A DNA stretch of 64,000 nucleotides from Mesomycoplasma flocculare ATCC 27399 (GTDB lineage: Bacteria > Bacillota_I > Bacilli_A > Mycoplasmatales > Metamycoplasmataceae): assembly GCF_000815065.1 (NCBI RefSeq), contig NZ_CP007585.1, forward strand, positions 434,001 through 498,000, given 5' to 3'. Positions 36,094 to 47,750 of this stretch are shown here, piece by piece (position 1 is the stretch's first letter; the number at the start of each line of letters is the position of its first letter). Below the pieces are notes generated by a model that saw only the letters and a list, made by a program, of their open reading frames with translations, was not told where the DNA came from and searched no databases. A program made the translations under genes and the position numbers.

Positions 36094-36538
36094 GCAATAC
36101 ATTCAAAATTGAACTACAATGTTACTGTTAAATTCTTTTGCCTTATAATATTGTAATATTTTAGAAAATACTGTAAATTTAAAATTTTTTAAAACAACAT
36201 AGCGTTTTTGTAGATTCCCTGGTTTGCTTTTTTCTAATCAAAATTAAATGCTAGACAAAAAACACTATAAAAATAAGCATTTTTAGCTAGAGCCTAAATT
36301 CTATAAAAAGTGATTTTATATATTATATATTTTATTAGAAATTTCGATTGCATAATTGGAATTAATAAGATCGGTTTTATTGTTTGTTCTCTTAATTAAA
36401 AGATTTTTAGTTTTTTGGCATAACCTGTATAACTATAGTTATTCGCCACTTTCAAAGTATAAAAAAAACACAAGGATTAGCGTATACCTTCCTTATTGGC
36501 CTATTTTTTTAGATTTAACCTAAGGAATAAATTGATTT
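36094..36538. other. Intergenic region after the nuclease gene
   Basis: About 445 very AT-rich nt between two convergent genes. I see no open gene, tRNA or convincing terminator. A gene remnant cannot be excluded. Confidence 0.5.
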
Positions 36539-39500
36539 TTAGTTTAAATAAGCCTTAATAAAAGCGTTTCTTATCTCGCTTCGCGCCCAACGCCCAGATT
36601 CGGTTGTTAACTGAGGGTCATTATAAACTGCAAGACCTTTTAAAACTAGTGTACTTTTTTGTTCGTTGCCATTTTGATTTTGGGTATTTGTATCGTTTTG
36701 ACCAGATGTTTTCTCAGGATTTGGACCAATTTGTGATCAGTCAAGATTTAAATAATTAGGAAAAGGTTCTCATTTTCGGATTACAGGGTTAATATTATAG
36801 ATTGTTTTTGCATTTAAACTTACAGATGAAGGCGAATTTAAATGACTATTCGCTGATGAAAATGCGTTAATTTCAAATGACCAAGGAGTTTTGATAATTT
36901 CAAAGACAATATTTTGGTCCTGATCAATTATTGGATTTATTTTTTCTATAAAAAAAGTGTTAGAATTTTTGAGTTCTTGTCGATAAAACCGATTTTCAGC
37001 AGCACGATTAGCAAGCTCAATTATTGGATAATATTCTTTCAGGGGCGGAAACCCTTCTGAATTCTGGTTTATATCAGCGACAAAATTTTTTCGAGGAATT
37101 CATGAACTAGGACCAAGAACAACCGCTTGCTTGTCAATTAACTGTGGCGTAAATAAACTTGACTGAGAATACAGACTTTTCTTATTTTGGTAAAAATAAT
37201 ATTGAAGCGATTTGTAATTTTTTACTTGTTTAAAATCAAGACCAACCACATAAGCATCTAATAATTTTTCCTGTTGAATTTCCTTGCTTTTTTTGTCTGG
37301 ATTATTAGATGAGATAATCGACACTACTTTGGTTGCGTTATTATCTTTTTTCTTCTGGGCAGCTACCCCTTCAAAAGTGTTTGCTTTATTTATTAATTTT
37401 GTTTTTTTTATCTTTTGAATAAAAAGTCCATTTCCATCGGAATCAGCTAGCAGGTAATGTTTTTTATAATCATTAACATTTGTAAGTCTAAAGGCATAAT
37501 AAATTAGCCCTGAATCAAGGCGAGAAAATGGAGCGGATTTAAATTTTTGTTGTCCTGTTGTTGACGGGTTTTTTTGTAAAGTTATTGTATTTTGCGAAAA
37601 TTTAATTGGAGATTGGAGTTCAATACCTTCTTGGGTCACTGTATTTCTTTGCGTATCAATTGTCTGAAATTTAAGATTATTATCAGATAAATCTTTAATT
37701 TCATACCTTGTTTTATTAGTTTGTTTTAAAAAACTGGCTTTGCCATCAAGAAAAAAAGTCGGATAAAATTTTGCTGCAACATCAAAACTACTGTGAGCAG
37801 AATTGACAACACCAGAAATTCTTATTTTTGTGGATGCTAGTTTTGTATTATTTTTATTTGAAATTAAACTAAATTCTAGAATAAATTCATCATTTTTGTT
37901 CTGAAGAATTAAATCTGATCTAATATCATAGGAAGTTAAATTACGCTGTAAATTAAGGGCTTTTCAAATGATTTTGCCTAGAGCTTTGCCATTTTTGCTT
38001 TCATTTTGTGATTGTTCCTCGGCAAATGTTTGTGCTTTTGTTATTTGGGTTTTGAGGTTTTTAGCGATTTGTATAAGTTCGTTTTTATACGCTGTTTCTT
38101 CAATTTCGGTTGCCTTTCTGCCAAAATCAAGCAAATAAAGTTGACCAACAAGTTTTGGCTCCGGAACTTCAGGATTTAATTCTTTGGCAAATTCCTTAAC
38201 ATTATTAATTATTTCGACAAGTTTTTTTGAACTAATTGCATTTCAATTATCGGCTTTTGTAATTGAAAAAACCTCAGTTTTTGCCTCGGGCAAGGTTTTC
38301 GCAAATATTCGTGAAAATCGATTTAAATCTGGCATTAGATCCCAATCAAATTTAAAATTTAAAATTTTAATTATTTTTTTGTTAAAGTTTTTTGTAACAT
38401 TAACTATTAAATCAAGCCTAACTTTTGAATCTTTTAGCAAATTAACACGATCTTGATCGTTTATTTCTTCATTTTTTTTTATTTTAAAATTAAGATTTAT
38501 GATATAGTTGTCGAACTTAGTCGTATTAAGAATATATTCACGTTGAACATAATCAAATAAATTTTCAAAATTCTGAGAAGTTGAGATTGAATCTTTTATA
38601 CTTTTACTTTGTTCAGAATAAAAGGCTGTTGCCAATGACAAATCCTGATTGAGTAGCTTTGTTTGGATATCAGATTTAGGTTTAATTTTGTCCTCAAGCT
38701 GATTTTTTATTCAGTTTATTATTTCATTTTTAATTTCAAAATCAGATGTAACTCCTTTAATTTCTAACTGAATATTCGTTTTTCTACCTTCATTTTCAAA
38801 TATAAAATTAAGATAATTGCGATTGTTATTACTAGAAAAATCCAAATTATCTCCAACAAGTTTAGGTTCCAAAATTTGACCTTCACGGACAAAAGATGGC
38901 AAGCCTAGCATGTTAACTAAATTATATGAACCTCCAAGTTCAGTAAGCGCTTTTTCAAAAGCGCAAAATGATTGTTTCTCTAATTTTTTCGCTTCATTAA
39001 ATTTAAATTGTAAACTCTGACTAAATTCAACAAAACTTAAAACGCTCTTGTTTGGAATAACAATCGATGATTTTGTCTCGTCGATTTCAAACTCAGAAAG
39101 ATTTTTATTCTCTGGTTGTTCAGAAAAACCTTTAATTTCAACGGCTTTTGAAAAAATTTGCCTTTGACCCTCAATTTTTATAAAAAGAACAAGTCCTTTA
39201 ATTGAACTTCCGCTAGCTTTGGCGTTAGTTAAATCATAACTTATTTGGTATTTTTTATGATATAATTTGGTAAAATCAACCAGGGACAAAAGATCAAAAT
39301 TATAAATTTTACTTTTTGCTAACTCTAAAGCAGTACTAGCAGATAATTCCTTAAAATTTTCTCTAACAACCAAATTATCAAAAAATTCGGCCAGGTTATT
39401 TGTGAAAGGGTTTTCACCCTGACTGATGCTTAATGTTTCGGGCTTTTCGTTTAATTTTTTAAAATATGAACGATTATATGATCAAACGCCTAAAGGAATA

Positions 39501-39598
39501 GCCGTTGCAAGAGTTGCGCTAAAGCTTAAAAACGAGATAGCAACAATAATTTTTGTTGTTTTATTTGAAAAAAAGTTTAAATTTTTTATTTTTTTCAC
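36539..39598 (-). CDS. P102-like adhesin family protein
   Basis: 1019 aa. The N-terminus 'KKIKNLNFFSNKTTKIIVAI' followed by a hydrophobic segment and 'ATAIPLGVWSYNRSYFKKLN' closely resembles the P102 family of M. hyopneumoniae, as does the 'GRWARSEIRNAFIKAYL' C-terminus. P102 proteins are surface-located, proteolytically processed, and bind host fibronectin/plasminogen. The start is GTG at 39598 with 'aaggagacaaaaa' upstream. It lies 67 nt after the P97-like gene, the same two-gene order as P97-P102. A TATAAT at 39649-39654 could give it a promoter of its own. Confidence 0.85.
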
Positions 39599-39648
39599 TT
39601 TTTGTCTCCTTTTTTATCTTTTTACTTACTTTATTTGTGCTCTTCACA

Positions 39649-39654
39649 ATTATA
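39649..39654 (-). promoter_or_regulatory. Possible -10 before the P102-like gene
   Basis: TATAAT on the minus strand in the 67-nt gap between the P97-like and P102-like genes, 50 nt before the GTG. Confidence 0.35.
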
Positions 39655-39665
39655 ACCTTCAGTTT

Positions 39666-42600
39666 TTATGATTTTTTTGTTACGGTTATTTTTAACTTTC
39701 GTTTTGCTAGAAAGGTATTTTGTTGACTTTGCTTATTTTTGGTTTCTGTCTTAGCCTGGTTTGAAATTTCGGAAGATTCTTTTGGTTTGCTGAATGAAAA
39801 GTTTATGAAAAAAGTTAATTTATTAGTAATTAATGAATTCTCAAAACTTGGCTCGAAAAAAAATTTATAGTCACTATCTTTAAATTCAGTTTTAAAATAT
39901 TCTCTAATTTTGGCAATGTTTTCAGAATTCTCCTTAAAATATGAACTCGCGTTCTCGTTTTGCCATACTTCTGAGTTTGCTAATGGGGTTTTATTTTCTA
40001 ATTTGTTTTTAATCTCAGTATAATCTTGGTCACTAACTTGAAAATTTAATAATTCTGGAGGAATATTTTCAATGATTTTATCTAATTTTGTTTGTAAACT
40101 AGCATATTGATCGCTTAGCTTATTTGAAAAATTTATTAAAATTTTTTGTACCGGACTTTGTAAGAAAAAATTTTTCGTACTAGAATCGCCAATAATATAA
40201 TAAAAATTCAAAGTTAAATATTCTGAACTTACCTCGCTCTTCTGGTTTTGGCTTTCGCTCTGATTTACTGTACTCAAATTTGCGTCATTACTTTGTTGCA
40301 ATTCAGATTTGTTTTTTTGTTGATTTATTTTTTTTGTTTCTAAATCTAAACGCGTTTTAGAAATTTCTGTACCTTTTCTAAATACGATTTGATAGTCTAA
40401 ATTAGAATCTAATTTTGTTCAGGCTAAAAAGTTATCAAGTTGAGCTGCTTTAAAATAAAATGCTAATAGAACGTCTGCTAATGTACTAAAATTAGAACTA
40501 GATTTAATGCTATTTTCAATTTGCTGTTTAGTAAAATTTTGTTTAGTTTGTGAAAAAATTTGTTCATCTTTCAGAATGTTAATTACGCTATAAATTGTCT
40601 TATCATTAAGATTAGTAAACTTTTCTTTTATTGATTTAGGTAAAAAAAGGGTTGAAAAAAAACCTTGATTAAAAATATCAGAAAAGTGATTATTAAAACT
40701 TAAAACGTTTATTTTTTTATTGTCAAGATTAATTTTGTCTGCAATTTCAAAAATATTTTTACTATCATTTTTGTTAAAAATTTGCAAGGATTCACGATTT
40801 TGATTCAAAAGGCCAAAAGCTTTTGCGATTTGAAAAAAAGCATTGGCAATTTCATTTGGTTTTTTTTGAATTAATTCAGCAAAAAATGTAGCTACATCAG
40901 ATGGATTTTTAAAAAAACCTTGCGAAAATAAAGAACTTACTTCTAGTTTTTTATCTGGCTCTTTAGAATTTATATCAAGTGTTTGTTGACTTCTTGCAAA
41001 CCTTGCAATTTGATCTAAATTAGGAAGAGAAATTTTTCCAGTCCAAGATCTTATTTTGGCTTCAAAATTTTCAAAATTGTAATTATATTCTAAGTTTAAT
41101 TTTTTTTGCAAACTTTTATAATCTTGCTGCACTAATAAACTATCTATTTCCTGCTTTTTTAAAGGATTTTCTGCAACAATAAGTTGTCCAAATGTTGTAA
41201 TAAATTCACTCTTGTTATTTGTTTCATCACCAAAAAACGGGTTTTGAGAGTAAATTAATGCTTTTTGTTTTCCTGGTATTGTTAAATTTGCAAAATTTGT
41301 TATTTGATCTTTTCCAGTTTTATTAAACTGCCCAAACCCGCTAATTTTCAGAATTAAATCTTTTTCATAAAGAATTTTTTGTGAATCTTTTTTAAACAAA
41401 GATTCATTTAACATAACTTTATAAGGTATTTCGATTATATAATTACCATTTTCATTTTTTAACCTAGCATTTTTTTGGTCAAATTCAAAACTAATTCCTG
41501 TTTGATTTTCGGGAATTAGTTTAGTAAAATTACCAAAATCTAAAGCTAAATCTTCGGTTAATAAAGAATTAATCAACTTTTTTAAGTAATCTGGGTTGCT
41601 TTGTCCGGGAAAAAATTCATATTTAATTTTTGTAAAAAAATCAAAAGGATTTTGGTCATTTATTATTAGTTTTTCATTTTTGTTATCATTGTTGAATTTT
41701 AATGATTTTAATTCGATTTTTTGAAAAAAATTTTCAACATTAAAAAATATCGATTTTTTCCTTTTAGTTTCAAGGTTAATCTCAAAAATTTTAGTTGAAA
41801 AAGACTGCCCAAAATTTGCTAATATTTTAGTTGCTGGAGCAGATAGTTTTGCCTCAAGAAAAACTGTGGCAATATCATTTTGAACACTTACAAAATTTTG
41901 ATTTATTTTATTTCTTATAAACTGAAAATCAAAAATCGGATTATCTGTTTTTGGAATTTTATTATCGATTGATTTCCGAACTTGGTAAATTAAATTAGAT
42001 AATTGCGGTAAGATTTCACTTATTTTTATTTCAGCTTCTTGCGGAGTTTGACTTATGTTAATTTTTTCGGCAAAATCAGCTGTTCTATACAAACTTTTTG
42101 GAAAACTCTGCTGTTTTTGATCTGAAAAATTTGAAATTAATGTGTCAAAATTTAGTGCGCCTTCATTAATGGTTTTTAAAATTTTTTGTAATGCAAAATT
42201 AAAATTAGCCTTTAAAAATTTATTTGATTCATAAAATGAAATCGACTGTAAAAGAAAATCTGAATAAGCAAATTGGTTATTTTTTAGCTTTTGTCTGACA
42301 CGAAATTTAACTATAAAATTCTGGTTTAAATCGTTAAAACTTAAATCAACAAATTCAAATTCCGGAGCAAAAGAATTTGAATTTGTTGAAAATTGAACCA
42401 AATCATTGGAATTATTCTCTGTAAGATAAACTATAAGATATTCTTTAAGATCAATCTCTTTTTTGACTTTGTCTCCTAAAAATAATTTTTCTTTTATTTC
42501 AAAAAAGTTACTTTTTTCACTTATTTTCTCAGGGTTAAAACTAACAAAACTTACTTTTTTTGCTAATTGCATTACTTCGTAACGCGGATGTTTTCCATTA

Positions 42601-42722
42601 TATTTAACTGTTAGGCTACTTCCAACGGAAATACTAAAAAAAGCAAGCCCAACAACAGTTGAAGCTAGAATCAAAATTGCTTTTTTGTTTTTCTTAAATC
42701 GAGAAATTCGACCAACTGGCAT
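39666..42722 (-). CDS. P97-like cilium adhesin family protein
   Basis: 1018 aa. The N-terminal cytoplasmic basic stretch and TM 'AILILASTVVGLAFFSISVG', then 'SSLTVKYNGKHPRYEVMQLA', correspond to the P97 leader. Conserved internal pieces include 'EAKIRSWTGKISLPNLDQIA', 'FFKNPSDVATFFAELI' and 'FYFKAAQLDNFLAW'. P97 binds swine cilia through R1 repeats (AAKPE-type); I find no such tandem pentapeptide here, so any binding must rely on other regions. The start is ATG 42722, 5 nt after GGAGG, rather than the TTG four codons upstream that overlaps that site. Confidence 0.88.
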
Positions 42723-43058
42723 TTCCGCCTCCAAGCCCTAAAATTCTAAAAATATTTACTTAATTATATCATAAATTATAAAATTGTATTTGTAACCATA
42801 GCAACCATAGCCTAAAAAAATTAAAATTTAAAACAAAATAGCTATGTTGTTAATTTATAAAAAACAAAACTTCGTTTTAAAGTACAATTTCTAATAATAG
42901 CAAAGTAAATATGACTACTAAATAGAAGAGTTTTAATGTTGATTTATAGTTAAAAAACATTTATTTTAACTTAACGAATTTTTAAAAAAGAACTTTTTTA
43001 TAGTTTTTTATACTCTAATAATTTGGGAGAGTATTTTCTAAAAATCTTTTAAATTTTG
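42723..43058. other. Divergent intergenic region, adhesin pair/pheS
   Basis: Holds the two divergent promoters and AT-rich filler; no gene is visible. Confidence 0.5.
42763..42773 (-). promoter_or_regulatory. Promoter of the adhesin pair, extended -10
   Basis: On the minus strand this reads TATGATATAAT, identical to the element before the lipoprotein at 60859. The -10 hexamer occupies 42763-42768, giving a leader of about 35 nt that carries the GGAGG site. Confidence 0.6.
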
Positions 43059-43067
43059 TGCTATAAT
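43059..43067 (+). promoter_or_regulatory. pheS promoter, extended -10
   Basis: TGCTATAAT, an extended -10. The predicted leader to pheS is about 120 nt and shows no T-box sequence. Confidence 0.5.
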
Positions 43068-43196
43068 TCTAAAATATATTTTTAAAACCCAAGCATAAAA
43101 TAATAAATAATCTTTACTTTACAAACTTAAAAAATGCCTTTTTATACTTACAAATAATATATGCAAAAAGTTATTTAGAATAGAGATTCAAAAAAT

Positions 43197-43877
43197 ATGT
43201 CCGATTCCCGTAATTTAATTTCAAGTCTTACTAAACGAATTACAGATTTTTTAGCTATTTATGGCTTTAAATATATAAAGTCCAATGAATTAACTTCTTT
43301 TGAGCAAAATTTTGTCAAACTAAACATTAACTCCAAACATCCTGCCTTCGACCCGACGCAAAGCCTTGTTTTTGACGAAAACCAATTATTAGCAACCCAT
43401 AAAACCGGAATTTCAATTGAAATTATTAGTCAATATCCTAACCAAGAATTAGCATTTTTTTCATATGGAAAAGTTTTTCGTAACGACGAAGAAGACTCAA
43501 CTCATTCACATCAATTTAATCAATTAGATCTAGTTGCAACTGGAAAATATAGTGTTTCTCATCTTAAAAGTCTAATAAGCGATTTGCTTGAATACGTTTT
43601 CGAAGAAAAACTCAAAACACGCTTTCGTCCTTCATATTTTCCTTTTACTCAACCATCTTTTGAGGTCGATATTTTCTACCAAAATCGCTGAATTGAGATT
43701 TTAGGATGCGGACTTTTGCACCCAAAAGTTATGAAAAATTCTGGATTTAATTCAAAAAAAATCTATGGAATTGCGGCTGGAATCGGAATTGAACGGCTTG
43801 CAATGGTTAAACATGAAATTGGTGATATTCGCGAATTTTATAAAAATGATTTACGCTTTTTAAAGCAATTTAGGTAG
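43197..43877 (+). CDS. pheS: Phenylalanyl-tRNA synthetase alpha, N-terminally short
   Basis: 226 aa against about 340 in most bacteria. The class II catalytic core is complete: '[12 protein letters not shown]', '[14 protein letters not shown]', motif 2 '[20 protein letters not shown]', '[20 protein letters not shown]' and motif 3 '[13 protein letters not shown]'. Missing is the N-terminal coiled-coil arm (about 85-100 residues) that contacts tRNA-Phe. An in-frame TAG at 43176 blocks any upstream extension. pheT starts 6 nt downstream, giving the normal alpha-beta pair. Confidence 0.92.
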
Positions 43878-43883
43878 GTTTAG

Positions 43884-46043
43884 ATGCTTTTTTCGTTAAA
43901 ACGATTGAAAAAAATAGCAAATTTAAATATTTTTAGCGACCAAGCCGTAATTGACGCCTTGATTAACCTTGGGTTTGAAGTTGATGGGATTTCAAAGTTA
44001 AACGAAATTTCTGGTATTAAATTTGGATTAATTTTGGATATAACAAAAAATCCTGATGCTGATAACCTTTCAATTTGTAAAGTCCAATTCGCTGATCAAA
44101 TAAGACAGATTCAAACAGCCGCAAGAAATATTGCTAAAAATAAACAAGTTATTGCTTTTATTCCTGGATCAAAAAAAGGCAAAATTACCTTTCAAGCAAA
44201 AAAAATTCGTGGACATATTTCTGAAGGAATGCTTGCCTCATGTGCTGAATTAGGTTTTAATCAAGAACTACTAAACTCTGAATTAGCTAAAGGCGTTCTT
44301 GTTTTTGAGCCAATTTTTGACTTAAAATCAGACCCTCTTGAAATTTTAGAATTAAATGATTTAGTGCTTGATATAAAACTTTTGTGAAATCGGCCTGATG
44401 CAAATTCTTACTTGATTTTAGCGCTTGAATTATCTGTTTTTTTTAATACAAGTTTAGATTTTGACTTCATAAACTGAGAAATTAAAGGGAAAACTCAGAC
44501 AAATTTGAAACTTTTAAATAAAACTGATAGTCAAATTTTTGCAATGGAAATTTCAAAAGCACCAAAATTAGCCCTAGTCGATATTTTTCTACTTTTAAAA
44601 GCAGAAATAAAACTCGCTGATTTAGCACAAAATTTTGCGCATTTTTTGCTAATTTACACTGGACAACCTTGCTATTTGCTCGAAACTGAAAATATAACAA
44701 CAAAAATTGAACTAGTTTACCAAAATATCCAAGTTAATAATAAGAATGATTCAATTCTATGGTTTCAATTTCTTGCCAACGGAAAAACGGTATTAATTCC
44801 CGAAATTTTTGAACCTATTATTGAGGAAAACAAAAATTTTTTACTTATTTTGCCAAAATTTGATTTGCTCAAGGTAAAACAAATCAGCCAAAATTTAAAG
44901 AAAAACACTCCAAAACTACGACAGCTGGCGAAAAATTACGATTTAGGAACTACTTTTTTGTCCATTATTTTTCTAAATTTTTTTCTTGAAAAACAAGAAA
45001 TTGATTTTTATTTGCCAATTAATTTTGATAAAAGCTCAAAATTAAGAAAAACAGAAATATCTTTGAATTCGCAAGAACTTGGTGATATTTTAGGCTTAGA
45101 ACTAAGTAACGAAAATATTAAAAAAACACATTTGTTTCTTGAAAAAATAGGGTATAATTTTAAAGAATCAACTGTTTTGCCACCTTTTTATCGCGTAGAC
45201 ATCGAATTTTTCGCAGATTATGCGGCTGATTTTTTAAGATTTTATGGATTTGATAAACTAAGAGAAAAAAAACTACAAGCAAGCAAGACCAAAATTTCAG
45301 AAATTGATTTAAATCCAATAAAACTTGATACACTTGGATATTATGAAGCAAATTCTTTCCTTTTAATTGCAAAAGAGGAAAATTTTAATCCTCTTGAATT
45401 CAAAAGTCAAAATTTGGCAACATTTCCATCGCAGGAGCATAGAAAAATTCGTTATTCCTTAGCTTGACAATTAGCAAAAATAGTTGAATATAATAGAAAA
45501 CGAAAAATAACGGATATTAATTTATATGAAAAAGGAACAGTTTCTGAGTGAAATCAAGCTTTTGCGCTTGCCTCGACAATTTATGATACTGAAAGTCTCA
45601 AAAAACATTTAAAAATTTTATATAACTATAATTTTGATTTTATTCTAGCAAATTGCGAATTCCTTGAACCAGGAAAATCACAATTTATCTATTTAGACAA
45701 AGTTTTAGTCGGATGAGTGGGGCAATTAAGTTCAAAATATAACTATAAAAATATAAATTTTCTGGAAATAATTGTTTCCAAACTGGACTCTTTTGCTGAA
45801 AACAAAAAAAATAAAGTCAAATTTAAACCATATGAAAACTCGCAGCTAAAATATCGGGATATCACTCTTTCACTAGAAATAAACGATATACCTGATTCTT
45901 ATTTGAAAGTACTGGAAAAAATTCCTGAAATTTTTTCAATAAAATTAAAAGATTATATTATAATTGATGGTCGTCAGAAAATAACTTATAGAATTACTGG
46001 AACAGATCAAGTTTGTCAGACAATTGATAAATTCTATAATTAA
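43884..46043 (+). CDS. pheT: Phenylalanyl-tRNA synthetase beta
   Basis: 719 aa. Order of domains: EMAP/tRNA-binding-like N-terminal region ('TKNPDADNLSICKVQF', about residues 50-150), B3/B4 editing region (shortened relative to the ~800-aa bacterial protein), B5 ('LGDILGLELSNENIKKTHLF'), the catalytic-like core and a C-terminal ferredoxin-fold anticodon-binding domain ('KYRDITLSLEINDIPDSYLK'). Whether editing is intact cannot be decided by eye; several mycoplasma PheRS enzymes are known to have lost it. Confidence 0.92.
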
Positions 46044-46100
46044 TTTTAGTTTTTTATTATGATGTTTAAAAACTAAAATTGCTTTTAACAAAGGAAAAAA

Positions 46101-46298
46101 ATGGCAATAGTCCCAAAACGTAAAACTTCAAAACAGCGAAAACATAAACGACAAGCGCATTCTGCTTTGAAATCACCAAACTTAGTAAACTGTAAAAATT
46201 GTTCTAACAAACAATTACAGCATCATATTTGCCAATTTTGCGGTTTTTATAAAAATCGCAAAATTATTGGTTTCAAAGCAATAAATGATAATAAATAA
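46101..46298 (+). CDS. rpmF: Ribosomal protein L32
   Basis: 65 aa, N-terminus 'MAIVPKRKTSKQRKHKRQAH' and two Cys pairs (CxxC at about residues 32-35 and 45-48) that bind zinc. Good 'aaaggaaaaa' site before the ATG. Lies between pheT and the tRNA cluster. Confidence 0.95.
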   Translation: MAIVPKRKTSKQRKHKRQAHSALKSPNLVNCKNCSNKQLQHHICQFCGFYKNRKIIGFKAINDNK

Positions 46299-46373
46299 TT
46301 AAAAAATAATGTTTTTAATGTTATAATTATTTCTATTAGCAAAAACCAAAAATGTTAAGAAAATAAAAATTTG

Positions 46374-46382
46374 TGTTATAAT
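46374..46382 (+). promoter_or_regulatory. tRNA cluster promoter, extended -10
   Basis: TGTTATAAT about 18 nt before tRNA-Asn; an extended -10 that fits transcription of all five tRNAs as one precursor. Confidence 0.55.
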
Positions 46383-46400
46383 TGTTCTTACTTTTGTTTT

Positions 46401-46475
46401 GCCGATTTAGCTCAGCGGTAGAGCAGCTGGCTGTTAACCAGTTGGTCGCAGGTTCGAGTCCCGCAATCGGCGCCA
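46401..46475 (+). tRNA. tRNA-Asn (GTT)
   Basis: Cloverleaf with 7-bp acceptor GCCGATT/AATCGGC, anticodon loop CTGTTAA (anticodon GTT), T loop GGTTCGAGTCC and encoded CCA. First of five closely spaced tRNAs. Confidence 0.95.
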
Positions 46476-46478
46476 TTA

Positions 46479-46554
46479 GGCCCGTTGGTGAAGCGGTTAA
46501 CACACATGGTTTTCATCCATGGATTCACGGGTTCGATTCCCGTACGGGTCACCA
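46479..46554 (+). tRNA. tRNA-Glu (TTC)
   Basis: Acceptor GGCCCGT/ACGGGTC (one G-T pair), anticodon loop TTTTCAT (TTC), encoded CCA. Three nt after tRNA-Asn. Confidence 0.95.
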
Positions 46555-46568
46555 AATCACAAATCATC

Positions 46569-46644
46569 GGAAGATTAGCTCAGTTGGGAGAGCAGCGCCC
46601 TTACAAGGCGAAGGTCAGGGGTTCAAGTCCCTTATCTTCCACCA
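46569..46644 (+). tRNA. tRNA-Val (TAC)
   Basis: Acceptor GGAAGAT/ATCTTCC, anticodon loop CTTACAA (TAC), encoded CCA. Confidence 0.95.
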
Positions 46645-46648
46645 TTTC

Positions 46649-46725
46649 GCCACTTTAGCTCAGCAGGCCAGAGCAGTCGCCTTGTAAGCGAAAGGTCGTA
46701 GGTTCGATTCCTATAAGTGGCACCA
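46649..46725 (+). tRNA. tRNA-Thr (TGT)
   Basis: Acceptor GCCACTT/AAGTGGC, anticodon loop CTTGTAA (TGT), encoded CCA. Confidence 0.95.
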
Positions 46726-46758
46726 ATTTAAAATTAGTTTCTAAACTAAACATTTTTT

Positions 46759-46842
46759 GCGCAAGTGGTGAAATGGCAGACACGCTAGATTTAGGCTCTA
46801 GTGCCTTCGGGTGTAAGGGTTCAAGTCCCTTCTTGCGCACCA
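46759..46842 (+). tRNA. tRNA-Leu (TAG)
   Basis: Acceptor GCGCAAG/CTTGCGC, anticodon loop TTTAGGC (TAG), a class II long variable arm (GTGCCTTCGGGTGT) and encoded CCA. Confidence 0.95.
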
Positions 46843-46894
46843 CATTGACTAATCAACCTTGCGTTGATTTTTTTTTAAAGAAAAAACAAAAAAA

Positions 46895-47737
46895 ATGATT
46901 ACATTTTTATATAAACCCAAAAATATTACTTCGGCAAATTTTCTAAGAAAATGGGCAAAGAAAAATCAAGTTAAAAAAGTTGGACATTCAGGCACACTTG
47001 ATCCGCTAGCCTCCGGACTTTTGTTAGTTGCAACTGATGATGATACAAAATTGCTACAATATTTAGATCAAAAAACTAAAACTTATTTAGCGAAAGTCCA
47101 ATTTGGTTTTTGATCTACAAGCTTAGATGCTGAAGGAACAATTTTTCCCACTAAAAAGAAGATAGAAATTACAAAGGAAAAACTTATAAAAGCACTTGAA
47201 GAATTAGAAAAGCGCGAAAAACAAATTCCCCCGCTTTTTTCAAGTAAAAAAATTGCCGGAAAACGCGCCTATCACTATGCAAGGAGTGGGAAAGAAATAG
47301 AATTAGCCCCGATTGCTATTAAAATCAGCAAGACAGATTTACTAAATTTTGATTTTCAAGGGCAAAATGCTACTATAATATGGGAGGTTTCTCGGGGTTG
47401 TTATATTCGCGCCCTTGCTGATGATTTAGGCAAAATTTTAGGCACAAGAGCATATTTAAAAGAGCTTGAGCGAACAAAAATTGCTAATTTCGGCCTTGAG
47501 AATCAAAATTTTCTTTTTAAAGTTCAAGATTTAATCGAATTTCAACAGCTTATATTAGATCGTGAAAGTCTACATTTACTTTTTCAAGGTAAAAAAATTA
47601 ATTATTTTGCCAAAGACAATGATTCTATTTTGCTAATATTTCAAGATGAGGTTGTTGGTTTTGGTAAAATAATTAATAATCAGTTAATTTCCAAGAAACT
47701 ATTCGGGCAAAAAATCCAAAAATTAACTACCAATTAA
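46895..47737 (+). CDS. truB: tRNA pseudouridine-55 synthase
   Basis: 280 aa. Makes Psi55 in the T loop of tRNAs. The catalytic Asp is in 'VGHSGTLDPLASGLLLV' (about residues 29-45); 'PPLFSSKKIAGKRAYHYAR' and 'VSRGCYIRALADDLG' are further TruB motifs. One TGA-Trp at 'FGFWSTS'. Placed directly after the tRNA cluster. The Cof-type hydrolase follows after 13 nt. Confidence 0.95.
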
Positions 47738-47750
47738 AATAAGATTAAAA

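Noticed and set aside
36094-36538. Possible degraded gene between the nuclease and P102-like genes
   Set aside because: No frame longer than a few dozen codons with recognisable motifs in either strand.
43068-43196. T-box riboswitch in the pheS leader
   Set aside because: The leader is long enough but has no T-box consensus or specifier hairpin that I can see.
46382-46687. Open frame across the tRNA cluster
   Set aside because: It covers four perfect tRNA genes and encodes no recognisable protein.
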